64,000 nt of DNA from Diphasiastrum complanatum (Eukaryota; Streptophyta; Lycopodiopsida; Lycopodiales; Lycopodiaceae), in contig CM055097.1 in assembly GCA_029204225.1 (NCBI GenBank), positions 1,719,414 through 1,783,413 of the forward strand, given 5' to 3'. Made by a program: the position numbers and the translations under genes. The notes beneath the pieces are model-generated. The model made no database searches. It was not told the origin of the DNA and saw nothing but the letters and a program-made list of their open reading frames with translations. This document shows, piece by piece, positions 22,741 to 34,139 of the stretch. Each line of letters opens with the position of its first letter. Position 1 is the first letter of the stretch.

Positions 22741-23860
22741 GAAAAATCATGAGTTATAGACATGCACAAAAATCAAAGCTCTCAGGAGCGACAATGACGG
22801 TGAATACATCTGAAATGAATTCAAGAATTACTGCTCAACCAATGACACTGAGCAACAATTTGTTTCTTCTTACTCTCCACAGTCGAATGGACTAGCAAAA
22901 AGGAAGAACAGGGCCTTAGTCGAGTCTGCCAAATGCATGATAACTCATGCTTCGTTGTCCAAATCATTATGAAAACATGCTGTATCAACAACAACCTACG
23001 TGCAAAGAATCAATGTATAACTAAAGATCTACATGACAACAAAACCCCTCATGAAGTCTGGACAGAATCCAAGTCTTCATTGAAACATTTGAAAATATTC
23101 GGATGTACTGCTTATGCTCATGTCCCAAAGGACAACAAAAAGAAATTAGATGAGCATTCAAGCAGAACTATTTTTTTTGGCTATTGTACTTTTGATGGAA
23201 TGTATAGAGTGTAGAATATAGATACATGTAAAGTTTTCACTAACATGGACGTGACTTTCATCAAAGATCAGTTTATTGATTTGAAGGCAAGGACCAGATG
23301 CAGTCTACAATTTTGCCCCGACAATTGATACATATCGCTAAACTATTTCGATTTCTTCCAGCAGTCATTCTATACAATCAGTCCCAGAAGAAGATGAAGA
23401 AGCTACAACTTAGGAGCAGCCAACACAATCGACACAAAGTCAAATTTTGTAGCCAAAAACTTCAACCAGGGGATCAACAAGAACTCGAAAGAAATCTGTT
23501 TGATACACTGATGAGGTTGCTCACTACTCTATTAAGGAGCCAACCACAATTGAGGAAGCTATGTCACAAGCCGATTCGGATCTCTAGAAAGAAGCAATGG
23601 ACAATGATCACTAATGAGAACCAACATATGGATTGTCACCAAGATGCCAACAGATAGAACGATAATCGACTACAAATGGATTTTCAAGATCAAATACAAA
23701 GCAAATGATAGTATTGACAGAAGGAAGGCTCAAGTCGTGGCAAGGAGATTTTCACAAATTTCCAATATCGACTACTTCAAAACTTCTAGCCCGGTTGTCA
23801 AGCACACTTCCATTCAACTGCCACTATCATATACTATTGGGGAAATTATTTTTGGTGAGC
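22741..23860 (+). pseudogene. Ty1/copia integrase to RT remnant
   Basis: Fragments in order are: RSDNDGEYI near 22780 (second catalytic Asp), [19 protein letters not shown] near 22870-22930 (Glu region, mutated to LAKRKN), a KTPHEVWTES...FGCTAYAHVP linker in 23040-23130, then KWIFKIKYKANDSIDRRKA of the RT near 23660-23730. The reading stops near 23840, before the RT catalytic centre, and many stops and frame shifts occur. The copy has no identifiable LTRs. Confidence 0.8.
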
Positions 23861-23869
23861 TTCTTGAGG

Positions 23870-24719
23870 TGAGCTCTTTTGTGTTTGAAGTGAGCTTTTT
23901 TTTTTTCGTTCGAATTGAACTTCTCTGACACCAATTCGGATAGGTTAATGGATCCAACGACCTTCATTTACCATGTACATCTCCTTGATAAGCAGGAAAA
24001 TACACAAATAAGCAAAAATGGATTTTTTTTTTGGTTGTATGGATGGATTTTGTATTTACATTAACATTGATGTTCATAGAGAGACAATAGACTATGATGA
24101 CAGTGGAAGTAATGGAGCAAAACACAATTAAAGATCAATAGAAGATCATGTTTGATTCTCACCATCGTGTTTCAATCGTGTTTAGATGCTTTCCTTGTAG
24201 TCTGGATAGGGCAAGTTCTCTTTGTTTCCTAAACAGGAGATCGAAGATGATATCACCTTTCTAAGGCATTCAGTCTAGATGGCGAACTTTACAACTTTGT
24301 GATTAGTTATTTTTGAGAGTTTGAGAGTTAGTTGTTTGAGAGTAATGTTAGTTGGTTGAAAGTGATGTTGCTTGAATATATGTTAGTGGTTATGCTTGAA
24401 GATGAGTTGAGAGCTCCAATGTGGAGTGGCAATTGTTTAGAGGTTGCTTGTAGGAAGCTGGAAGTTGATGGTTGTGTGAACGTTGATTGTTGCCTCTTGT
24501 ATTATGGACTAAGTTGTTGATGCATAGTTGGGTTGAAGTGGAGTGTTTGATGGTTCCTTGGATTAGATTTGTAGATTTGTGGCATTGTTATTTGGTTGGT
24601 AATGTTAGCGGGTTGTTGATCAATGTTGGAAGGATTGTTGTATGTTGGAAGAATGAAGCTTCTTACAAATTGGTTGATGGAGGTGGAGTGCTGGCATTTG
24701 GGATTTGGGTGGAGCCCTG
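23870..24719. other. stretch with no recognised gene
   Basis: From about 24300 the plus strand is T/G-rich with many TTG and GTTG words, which gives misleading open frames on both strands. No domain is recognised. It may be decayed retroelement 3' sequence leading to the LTR that starts at 24720. Confidence 0.4.
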
Positions 24720-25211
<492 letters not shown>

Positions 25212-25555
25212 TGTGGAAGATTCAACTAGTTTCATCACATTTTGCTATATTTCCATATTTGGCATATTGAGGCCAAAACTTGTTTTAGACTTAGAGGTTG
25301 ACTTTTCAAAGTTCATTAGTTTAAATTTAATTTGAATAAACACTTTTTAAAAGTGTGGGAAAGTTAGAATGCGAGTTAGAGTAGATTCAAATTTGAATAG
25401 TTGAGTACATTGAATCTAGACCCAAAATTAGTAGGGTTAGCATTTTGGAGGGAAAGCCAAGTGGCCAAATAGGGTTTGGACCTGTTATAAAAGGATGTAA
25501 CTTATGGAGAGAGTAATCTTCTCTTTTCTCTATCTCATTTCATGCTTATACATGG

Positions 25556-27017
25556 TTATTGTTATTCAAAAGACTTTGCCAAGTTTGATGGATCTTCAAG
25601 AGATCTTGATCAATGAAGAATATAGGCTTCAAACAAGAGCTGGATCTACATCGCCACTTCAAGAGGATGCTATGTTCACAAAGGGAAAACCAAAAGTAAG
25701 TGGTATAAAGGGTAAGATCAAGTTTATGCTTCTTCAAGTGGCAAAAAGAAGGACAGATCAAAGCTCAAGTGCTTCTATTGTGGCATCAAAGGACACTTTG
25801 CAATTGAGTGCTACAAGAAGAAGAGAGATCAAGGAGACAAGCAAGGTAATCTAACTCTTGATGAGGATGGTTTGGATGTTCAAGATGCAAATGATGATGC
25901 TTTTGTGATGTCTTCATGTATGCTTGCTAATGATGGAGATCTAGATCCTTGGTGGATTGATAGTGGAGCAAGTTCACACATGACCTTTCACAAAGAGTAC
26001 TTCACTTCTTTGTTGGCATATGGAGATGACAAGAGGGTGATCTACACGGCCAATGATGGTGAGTGTTCAATCAAAGGGATTGGCACAATTCCTATTTCTC
26101 TCTCTACAAATAGGAATGTTCATTTGGAGGATGTCTTGTTTATTCCATCTATTACCAAGAGTTTACTCAGTGTGAACCAAATGCTAAGTAAAGGCCTCAA
26201 GGTGGAGTTTGATGGAGATGCTTGTTTGATCAAAAGGAAGGATGTCTTGATTGGAAAAGGTAAAAGGCAAGGGAAATTGTTCAAACTAGATGCTTGTGTT
26301 ATTGCTAACCAAGTTGGATGTGTTGCAAGGCAGCAAATTTCTATTCAAGAGGTTTGGCACAAAAGGATGGGACACCTCAACTTCAAGTCATTGGAGGTAA
26401 TGGCAAGGAAGAAGGTTGTGATTGGTCTTCCAAGTTCCTTAAGTAGTGTCAAGCATGTTTGTGAGTCTTGCGCTTTCTCTAAGTCAGATAGACTACCTTA
26501 TACTAGATCTATATCTAGATCTACAAAGCCTTTTCAGCTTGTACATTCGGATATTCATGGATTTAATACAATTAGCAATAGTGGAGCTAAGATGTATGTA
26601 ACATTCATTGATGATTTTAGTAGATTTTGTTGGATCTATCTACTAAAGAGCAAGGATGAAGTGTATGATGTCTTTGTCAAGTTCAAGAATGCAAGGGAGA
26701 ACCAATTTTTCACAAAGATCAAGTGCTTGAGAGGTGACAATGGTGGTGAGTACATATCTAACAAGCTCAAGGCGTTTTGTGTTGAGCATGGGATCAAGAG
26801 GGAGTATACAACATCAAGGACCTCACAACAAAATGGAGTGGCTGAAAGGAAGAATAGGACTTTATGTGAAAGTGCTATAGCTATGAGGTTAAGTGCTAAT
26901 CTTGACAAACCATATTGGGATCAAACTTTGTTGTGTGCCAATTTCTTGTGCAATAGGTGGCAGAGTGCTATTTTTGATGGAAGGACATCAAGAGGAGGCC
27001 GAGTGTCAACTTTCTAA
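25556..27017 (+). pseudogene. copia gag C-terminus, protease and integrase
   Basis: Gag sequence enters at IQKTLPSLM and reaches a zinc-knuckle region (CFYCGIKGHFAIEC) that is out of frame with the ORF in front of it, so a frameshift lies between about 25670 and 25860. From 25872 a 381-codon frame holds WWIDSGASSHMTF (aspartic protease DSG active site), the H..H..C..C pre-integrase zinc region ending CESCAFSKSDRLP, and the integrase core with LVHSDIHGF, RGDNGGEYIS and QQNGVAERKNRT, that is, all three acidic residues of the DDE triad. The frame breaks near 26960 (CNRWQSAIFDG) and stops at 27017. The gene is closely related to the gag-pol at 60.3-61.8 kb. Confidence 0.88.
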
Positions 27018-27115
27018 GAACCTTTGGATGCACATGCTATGTCAACATTACTCTTGATGATAGGACCAAGGAGAATCCATCTTCAAGAAGAGATATTTTT
27101 GCTGGATATAGTGAG

Positions 27116-28656
27116 GTGAGTAAAGCCTATAAGGTTTACATTCCTTCTACTAAGAAAGTGATTGTTGGTAGAGATGTCATTTTTGATGAGGGGAACATTC
27201 CAAAGGTGTCTTCAAGCATGATTGATGGCAGAGTGGATGGATCTAACATTCTTGATGTTGATGAGAAGGATCCTACTTTGGATGGTGGTGATGATGGACC
27301 TTCATCAAGTCAAAAGCCAAGGAGAACATCAAGAGAAAGACAAGTACCTTCAAGGCTCACATATGATCAAAAGGGTAAGCAAGTAGTTTCTGGAAACTAT
27401 GTTGCTTTCCTAACCTCTTTGGGTGACACTACAAGTGTAGATCAATCAAGGAAAGAAGAGGAGTGGATCCAAGCAATGGATCTTGAGTATCAAGCTCTTA
27501 TGAAGTGTGGAACATCTTTTGGAGGATCTTCTTGTGTACATGGAGCTATGCAAGTGGATGGATTTTATCTTGCTGTAAAGTCAAGTATTGGATCTGGAAA
27601 ACAAAGTTTTTTCAATGTTTTTGATGGTCAAGTTGAAGATCAAGAGGTTGATCTCAAAGGGCTTCAACTAGTCAAAAGGGAAGTTGGCAATTTGGAGCTA
27701 GTCAAGAGCATCAAAGGAGAGGTAATTGGAAAAGGCGTTATGGATATGTTTTTACAGCATATTGAATACTCAAGTAAGGTCAAAGGAGCAGTAAGGAAGT
27801 GTTGTTCAGGTTTACTTTACTTGTTCTATCTCATGTTTGAGCAATTTCATGTGGATGTGTGCAAATTGTCAAGATATGGTAAAACTAGCTACATTGGTGA
27901 TTTGATGTTGGATTTGTACTAGCATTATTGGCTGATTTTGCTGATGGAAATGAAGCTATTGGAGGCTCATTATGTCACTCATTCATGGTCAAGTCATCAA
28001 GGCTTGATGGCATCTCATGGCAAGATGGAGATGGAAGCTCATTCATGGAGTATCATGGTGGATACAAGGCAACAAAGGACAAAGGAGGAGGAGACTTGCA
28101 AGCAAATGTTGATCACTCACATTTATTGTTTGTTTGCTATATTTTTCCAAAGAGTTCAGAGTTGGAAACATGGTGGAATCATTTCATTTACATTCTATTT
28201 GATTCTTCATGTTCTAGTCACATTTTGACATGTAGAATTGATGTAAAAAATAGTGAAGCATCCCAAGTGGACACTATTCTTTATATCAATTATGGTTGTT
28301 TCTATTTTGAGCATTACATGATCATTGAAAGGAGATATATCCTTAGGAAGAATATCATTCTTATGATGGATCAAAGTTCTATTGTCAAAAACTATGCAAG
28401 AAGCAAGCATATTGAGATACAATATCATTTTGTGAGGGAGCAAGTCATTGCAAAGGAGGTGGAGCTTCAACATGTGTCTTCAAGGGAATGTGTAGCTGAT
28501 ATCTTCACCAAAGCATTGGGAAAAGACTTGTTCATGAAGCATAGGACTTCACTTGGAGTGTTATCAAAGTCTATGCTAAAACTAGTTGAAGAGGGAGTGT
28601 GGAAGATTCAACTAGTTTCATCACATTTTGCTATATTTTCATATTTGGCATATTGA
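27116..28656 (+). pseudogene. copia linker and RNase H tail flanking an unrelated ~850-bp insert
   Basis: The frame from 27116 carries the copia post-integrase linker (KVIVGRDVIFDEG, RRTSRERQVPSRLTYDQ) and the conserved EEWIQAMDLEYQALMKCGT that normally leads into the RT. From about 27512 the protein no longer resembles RT: no KWVYK, no YGLKQ and no YVDD. Instead it continues open to 27922, and a second frame runs 27928-28656. RNase H reappears only at about 28365 with DQSSIVKNYARSKHIEIQYH and ends with TKALGKDLFMKHRTSLGV, just before the right LTR. The intervening sequence is unrecognised and has unusually long open frames for debris. It may be captured sequence. Confidence 0.7.
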
Positions 28657-29252
28657 GGCCAAAACTTGTTTTAGACTTAGAGGTTGACTTTTCAAAGTTC
28701 ATTAGTCTAAATTTCATTTGAATAAACACCTTTTGAAAGTGTGGGAAAGTTATAATGCGAGTTAGAGTAGATTCAAATTTGAATAGTTGAGTACATTGAA
28801 TCTAGACCCAAAATTAGTAGGGTTAGCATTTTGGAGGGAAAGCCAAGTGGCCAAATAGGGTTTGGACCTCCTATAAAACGATGTAACTCATAGAGAGAGT
28901 AATCTTCTCTCTTCTCTATCTCATTTCATGCTTATACATGGTTTTCTTGGGTTCTACTATCCATTGGTGCATTATCTTGGTGATTGCTTGCAATTCTATG
29001 TGTAGAATGATCTATATTTGTTATTTTTGGATCCACACATGTGAAATACAGTAGCTTGCTGGTTTTGTACGGACAGAAACAGTACATAATCATTTCATTC
29101 AAGTTTGATCAAGTTCTATTGGTGTTTGCATCTCAATGTGTGTGTAGATGCTGATTTTTCTACATTGGTGAGATTGGTAGTGTATTTCTCTTTCTAACCA
29201 AAGATCATTCAAGTAGATTGGATCTTAAGGATCTGAAATCTTCCACACACTA

Positions 29253-29517
29253 TAGTGTTGATATCTTGTTTTTTTGTGTGTACAATGCAATTTTTTATGT
29301 TTGTTGGATTTAAAATACAGTAGCCTATTGTTTTTGTATAGATAGCAACAATACTTTATCATTCATATGTCATTTTGTCAAAATCTATTTGAGTTTATGG
29401 CTTACATGCATTGTTAGAGCTAGATTTCTATATTGTAAATGGTGCTAGATGTGCTATCTTTAGTAACCAAAGATCTTAGAGTTTGATTGGATCTTAATGA
29501 TCTGATTTTTCTTCACA
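29253..29517 (+). repeat. older copia LTR, right part
   Basis: This continues the LTR interrupted at 25211. It shares TAACCAAAGATCTTAGAGTT, TTTTGTATAGATAGCAACAA and the terminal TCTTCACA arrangement with the LTR at 59055-59693. No primer site follows, so it may be a solo LTR or an element remnant. Confidence 0.6.
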
Positions 29518-30940
29518 CTGTTGTTTTTTGCAAAAATGCACATGTCCTCCCATCTGATCCCTAGTTGCGGCCTCCTTCCACAAGGCTCTGTCTACAGTAA
29601 TCTTCACCATCACTGGCTGCCTAATGTTTGCAACTCTGCGGCCCTACTATTTTTTTTTAGGCCTCTTCTTCCATTGGGGACCTATGGCCATCTGTAGTGT
29701 AGACATCCCATCCCAAAGGGAGCCGAGATCCACGACTTAGCTTCCCAGCTTTCAACTCTTGCCGTCCGAACCCACTTGACATACAAGCAGCCAACTCGCC
29801 AACAATGATCAGACTTAACCAACTTGAAGTTCGAAAACCAACATTGAGATCCAACCTGGTGCCATGCCAAATCGGGGGTCCTGATGTGGGTGACTTCTCT
29901 CCAAGCAAGCCGCCCGACATACATTAAACTTAACTAGCTTGAAGCTTCGTTACAAATGAGTAACATCCATTCCAAGCAAGTCGTCTGACTTACATCAGAC
30001 TTAACCAACTCAAAGCTTTGTTATGAGCGTTGGAAGCCAACCTGGTGCCACGCCAGACTGGACAACCATAAACATGTAACTTCCACCAAGCAAGCCATCC
30101 AACTCAGCCGATAGGTTAGAGCTCGTTCCCCAAGAGTTTAACCCATTCACGTTCATGCAAGGAATACTCAGAACCACAAGCCACGACAAATATGAAGACA
30201 ACCAATTTCTGGACCAAATGGTCTCGACAACATACCGCTAGCGTCTTGGGGTATGACCCTCAGCTATGTGCCAGATCAAAAAGATTTGAAGCGGTCTTAC
30301 AACTGGTGCTTTTACCGAAGACTGAAATCCAGAAGGTAATCAGAGTCAGTTTGAGAAAAATCCCACTTTATTAAATAATCTAAGAAGGTTACATTTCAAG
30401 TGTGTGACCGACCCTAGTCTCCGGGGCCCTGGCATGCCAAGGCGGGTGCCAGGACAACATTCAAGCAAGAAGGTAGGACTTGATTGGAGCTCGTCCTAAG
30501 TGACAACCCACCTTCCCCTATAGTTATGGTGGGATTTGCCACTCCCCTCATACCAAGTGCTCTGCCCAAGCTGGTAAAGCACATTTTATCTCTCTAGAAT
30601 TTATTGATCCCCATGCTTCCTTTAATCATGCTCAGATCGTGTGAGATGACTGCACATCGATCCGAGCTCTCTAGACTTCACTAGAACCGATCAAAGTTTT
30701 TCAGCCATAGGAACTTGGCACCGGCTGAATTCAAGTCACAGTGGCACCGGGAGCGACGCCGACATCGGGATCAGCAATGGCGCTGCTAGCGCCAGAAGTA
30801 AAGCTTGTAAAGGTAGCTTTACAACACCATCTCTGTCTCGTTGCACTTGCTCCACATTGCGCCTCTGTTTATTGTCTGCTATCAACTGTCTACATGTCTG
30901 ATAGTTGTCTATCTACTATAAGCAACCGTTCGTCCATACC
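29518..30940. repeat. non-coding, with two to three degenerate repeat units
   Basis: Units containing CAAGCAAG(C/T)CG(C/T)C(C/T)GAC, CAGACTTAACCAACT(T/C)(G/A)AAG and CCAACCTGGTGCCA(T/C)GCCA recur around 29807-29865, 29908-29960 and 29985-30060. I find no coding frame. Higher GC than its surroundings and proximity to a gypsy RT scrap suggest decayed gypsy LTR or leader sequence, but no termini were found. Confidence 0.4.
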
Positions 30941-30942
30941 TT

Positions 30943-31113
30943 GGAAAGTTTGTGGTGGTGTATTTGGACGACATACTAATTTATAGTCGGACCCTTGAGG
31001 AGCATGAGGAGCATCTTCGTATTGTCTTAGATCTTCTAAGGCAAGAAAAACTCTATGCTAAGGAGTCAAAATGTGAGTTCTTTCAGACTAAACTCAAATA
31101 CCTGGGGATTGCT
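30943..31113 (+). pseudogene. Ty3/gypsy reverse transcriptase fragment
   Basis: About 57 codons read [20 protein letters not shown] and on to [13 protein letters not shown]. This is the gypsy RT block around the YLDD catalytic motif followed by the conserved HL..V...L....L...KC.F spacing. Sequence on both sides is unrelated, so only this core segment survives. Confidence 0.9.
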
Positions 31114-31821
31114 CTTTTGTTTTTGTTGCTTTAATCTGGATTGTTGCATGCGACATTGCTTTAATAAGTAAGGATTGCTTTCATAAGTATGTATTTATCA
31201 ATATTTGTATTTTGGTTGTTGCAATCGGCATTGGAGCCTGAACATTCTTTCTATAAAGATAAATAAGGAAAGAGTATCAAATTTTCTATGTGTAAAATTA
31301 AACTCAGCTGCAAATACACATAGAGAATTTGATTCTCTACTTCATGATGCCGTTTGGAAAATACCGACAACGACAACCTCAATTGGAGAGATAACCATTA
31401 GATCTCTCAAGGTATATTCAATTTATCTCTGATATGCATGTATTCCTTTTTTGGTTCAAATCTATCATCATAGCATAAATAAATTTTCTATCATAATATT
31501 ACTGATTTTCGTTCTATATAAGCAATGTGTACAACAAAAGGACGCTTTTAGTTGTGCATGGTTCGTCCTAGCAAGGACTTCAAGGGAGACAACACAACAA
31601 GCTTGATTTGAGTTGATGGAATGTTAAGCAAAAATCGAACTCCTTCAAGAGGTAGTCACAAAACTGAATTTCAAAATAGTTGCCCAATAATAATATAATG
31701 TCTGATTTGTTACATTTGATTTTAAACTGGTGCTGAAAGCTAATATCATTAGTACTAGCTACGCATCACTTTGTTTCGTTGGACGCCTTAACATAATCAC
31801 GAAAATCATATGTGTGTCTGA

Positions 31822-32340
31822 TTAATGACACGTTTGGCTTTGACACATACGATTCCTCAACAATGCTTTGAAGCACTGGTAATGAAAATGCTTCTTGCTT
31901 CTCAACCTCTTAGAAAAGCAACTAAACATTTGATCAATTTGATCGTGGGTATGCCCTACCAACAAAAATCCTATTTTTACTTTTTTGAAAAAAAAATTCT
32001 CCACTAGCATAGACAAGTATGCCAAAACAGTTTGATTTTTATTTTCCCTAACAGTGTTGTCAAGCTGCAAATAAAGTATTTCTGAAAGATTTTCACCAAA
32101 TTCGCAAATTATCTTATGTACAATGTTGATCGTCAAATTTGGATCATTTCGAACATTGGGATAATTAAAAAAGATCTTGGACTCCAAAGTGCCATTAAAC
32201 ACAAGTGCTCCAACGAGATGAACCTGAATAGAATCTGCCTCGTTCAAATTTTTGGGCACTCTGACAAAATGAGGCAACATTGTTTTCTTCTGATCCATGC
32301 CATCAATAACAAGTCCCAGATATTTTTGTGGACATTCCAA
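31822..32340 (-). pseudogene. DUF7869-like ORF (transposon-associated family)
   Basis: The 172-codon minus-strand frame contains HLVGALVFNGTLESKIFFN, LSEILYLQLDNTVRENKNQT and FLLVGHTHDQIDQMFS. The LQLDN...ENKN and VGHTH..(I/V)DQMFS motifs recall large plant and animal proteins carrying the DUF7869 domain, often linked to DNA-transposon-like genes. Here the domain ends shortly afterwards (RNRMCQSQTCH) and no N-terminal zinc or transposase part is joined. A short coding-like piece at 32839-32582 lies upstream on the same strand. It is probably a decayed fragment; the family call is from memory. Confidence 0.5.
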
Positions 32341-32581
32341 ACATTTCTTTCGAGCTTGGCCAACTTTTGTCTTTCAACTGTTTAACATCTATTACAAATA
32401 AAAATATACGACCATCAAATGCTTCTTATGCTTCACCGATGTTTGTCTCATGATCTTTCGTGCCCTTTTATGCCCTATGTATATGCCTTGCACACCCTAT
32501 ACATGCATATTAAATGCCCTTTGTGTACAAGTCCACCCTTTACATAAAGTGTAATTATCATGCATTAGATCAATTGCACAT

Positions 32582-32839
32582 TCAAAACTTGAATGCTCTG
32601 ATGAGTGCTAATGTAAATGTTTGTTGAAGATGCCAGATCTCAGTTACTAATCTTTCATGTACAGAATTGTCAATTGAAGACCAATCCATTAATTCAGTTG
32701 TCTTTGGCTTGAAGTAGTTCGTGGTCCAATTTGTTTTCTTCAAGATAATGATCCTTGGTTTGCTCTTGACTGCTACCTTCCTTCCTTTATAATTAAGCTT
32801 TGATCCAGCTACCATATTCCCTCCACGCTTCTGCTGCAA
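32582..32839 (-). pseudogene. short basic coding-like piece upstream of the DUF7869-like ORF
   Basis: This 85-codon frame contains KSKPRIIILKKTNWTTNYF and TTELMDWSSIDNSVHERLV. It is on the same strand and about 240 bases upstream of the DUF7869-like frame, so it could be an earlier exon or segment of the same decayed gene. No family is recognised. Confidence 0.25.
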
Positions 32840-33235
32840 TTCAGCATTCTAACAATAGCCATCACATCTTGGTAATTATAAAGCTGATGCATATGGCATG
32901 GTGACTCTATTTACGATGATGACAAAACAACATGTTGGCCTTTTACAAGTAAAGATGAGGAAGTCCTCCAAATCCAAGGTAGAGCCTCCAAATGTCCTCC
33001 AAGCAACCTGCAAGCTTCAAGATGCTCCCCAACTCCAAGCTAGGATGCCTCCACCTGCAAGTAAGGATCTGCAAGCCTCCAAGGATCTCTCCTCCACCTG
33101 TGTCCCTACTCTTTAAATATCAGTTCAAGGAAATGGAGCTCGAATAGAACTCATTGCATCAGCTGCAGAAGAGAACGTGAATCTCAGAGAGGAGTTGAGC
33201 AAGCGCAGGTTGGAGAGAGCGCTGGCAACAGATGC

Positions 33236-33237
<2 letters not shown>

Positions 33238-33306
<69 letters not shown>
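33238..33306. repeat. GA microsatellite, about 34 units
   Basis: An uninterrupted GA run. The RERERE and SLSLSL reading frames over it are artefacts of the repeat. Confidence 0.95.
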
Positions 33307-33308
<2 letters not shown>

Positions 33309-33433
33309 TGGTTACATCGTAGACTCCTCAAGAAACATTCTTCTTGGAAAACCGATAGTACCAGTCACTCCTCATTGATGACCGGTTGGTGTAGTTTATT
33401 GCATGTGTGGGCCCATAAACTTTGTTGGATTAT

Positions 33434-33770
33434 GTGAGAAGAGCAGCTGCTAGAAACTAAGGGAGCGCAGGCAGAGAAAGATAGAACATTAAAGACTGTT
33501 GACTTCCTACGTTATATCCATCCAATTGCAAAGAGGGAGAACAACAAGAACGTTGCTGAAACAAAGACTCACATAGAATGTAAAACAGATGAGAGTACAA
33601 AGCTAGTTCTACTGTTTGGATTGATTGTTGTAATCCTCTACGTGCCTCCTCCTTTATAGGAAGAGGAGGAGTGCCTACATGCCAAAAAAATGATTGCCTG
33701 AGATCGCCACATAGGAAATGTGGGGAAGGCAGATTGCTGACGTCAGCAAACACATCTCTATTTTGCTTGA
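33434..33770 (-). repeat. possible minus-strand LTR fragment
   Basis: Read on the minus strand, CCTATAAAGGAGGAGGCACG (around 33640-33665) looks like a retroelement TATA box with a downstream transcribed, T-rich R/U5-like region. The plus strand folds locally as CTCCTCCTTTATAGGAAGAGGAGG. No termini, primer site or coding region could be linked, so this is tentative. Confidence 0.3.
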
Positions 33771-34139
33771 CACCAACGATGAGTTCAATTAGGGCTGTTT
33801 TTCTTTTCTACGAACTATTTTCTGGCCTCTTCAACTATCATACAAGCATTTTCCCCCCCTTTTCAGGTATAGTTTAAGGAAAAGCCCTCTTGGGTTAAGA
33901 AAACGTATTCCAAAAAAAACAAAAAAGACCAGTATCATTAGGTAGTTGTTTTTCCCTCTTTTCTCAGTTTGTAAGGTTTACCCTGTGCTTCGCTTTTGAT
34001 TTTCCAAGGCTCAGGATTTTTGTTTTTGCATAACCTTTTACAAAAAGCCTGTCTTGCTGTCTCTGCTTTCCATTTTGTCTTCTGCCTGTGCATTCCTCGT
34101 GTTGCTTTAATGTTGGGATCTTTTTTACCTGTCAATATG

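Larger units (their letters stand above)
25212..29247 (+). mobile_element. Ty1/copia element with CACTA target duplication, internally rearranged
   Basis: The left LTR begins TGTGGAAGATTCAACTAG at 25212 and is cut at about 25555; the right LTR, 28598-29247, is complete at about 650 bp, ends TTCCACA and is preceded by the purine tract GAAGAGGGAG. The bases flanking the element are CACTA on both sides (25207-25211 and 29248-29252), a 5-bp target duplication. The two LTRs differ at about a dozen positions over the shared 340 bp by eye. The left LTR 3' part, primer site and gag N-terminus are deleted: LTR sequence jumps at about 25556 into gag sequence matching 60770 onward. The interior keeps zinc knuckle, protease, integrase and RNase H pieces but lacks the RT core. 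Confidence 0.85.

Noticed and set aside
33125-33437. Frames with RERERE (plus) and SLSLSL (minus), including an apparent REELSKRRLERALATDALRE coiled coil
   Set aside because: The frames depend on a GA microsatellite, and the flanking 40 residues are too short to support a gene.
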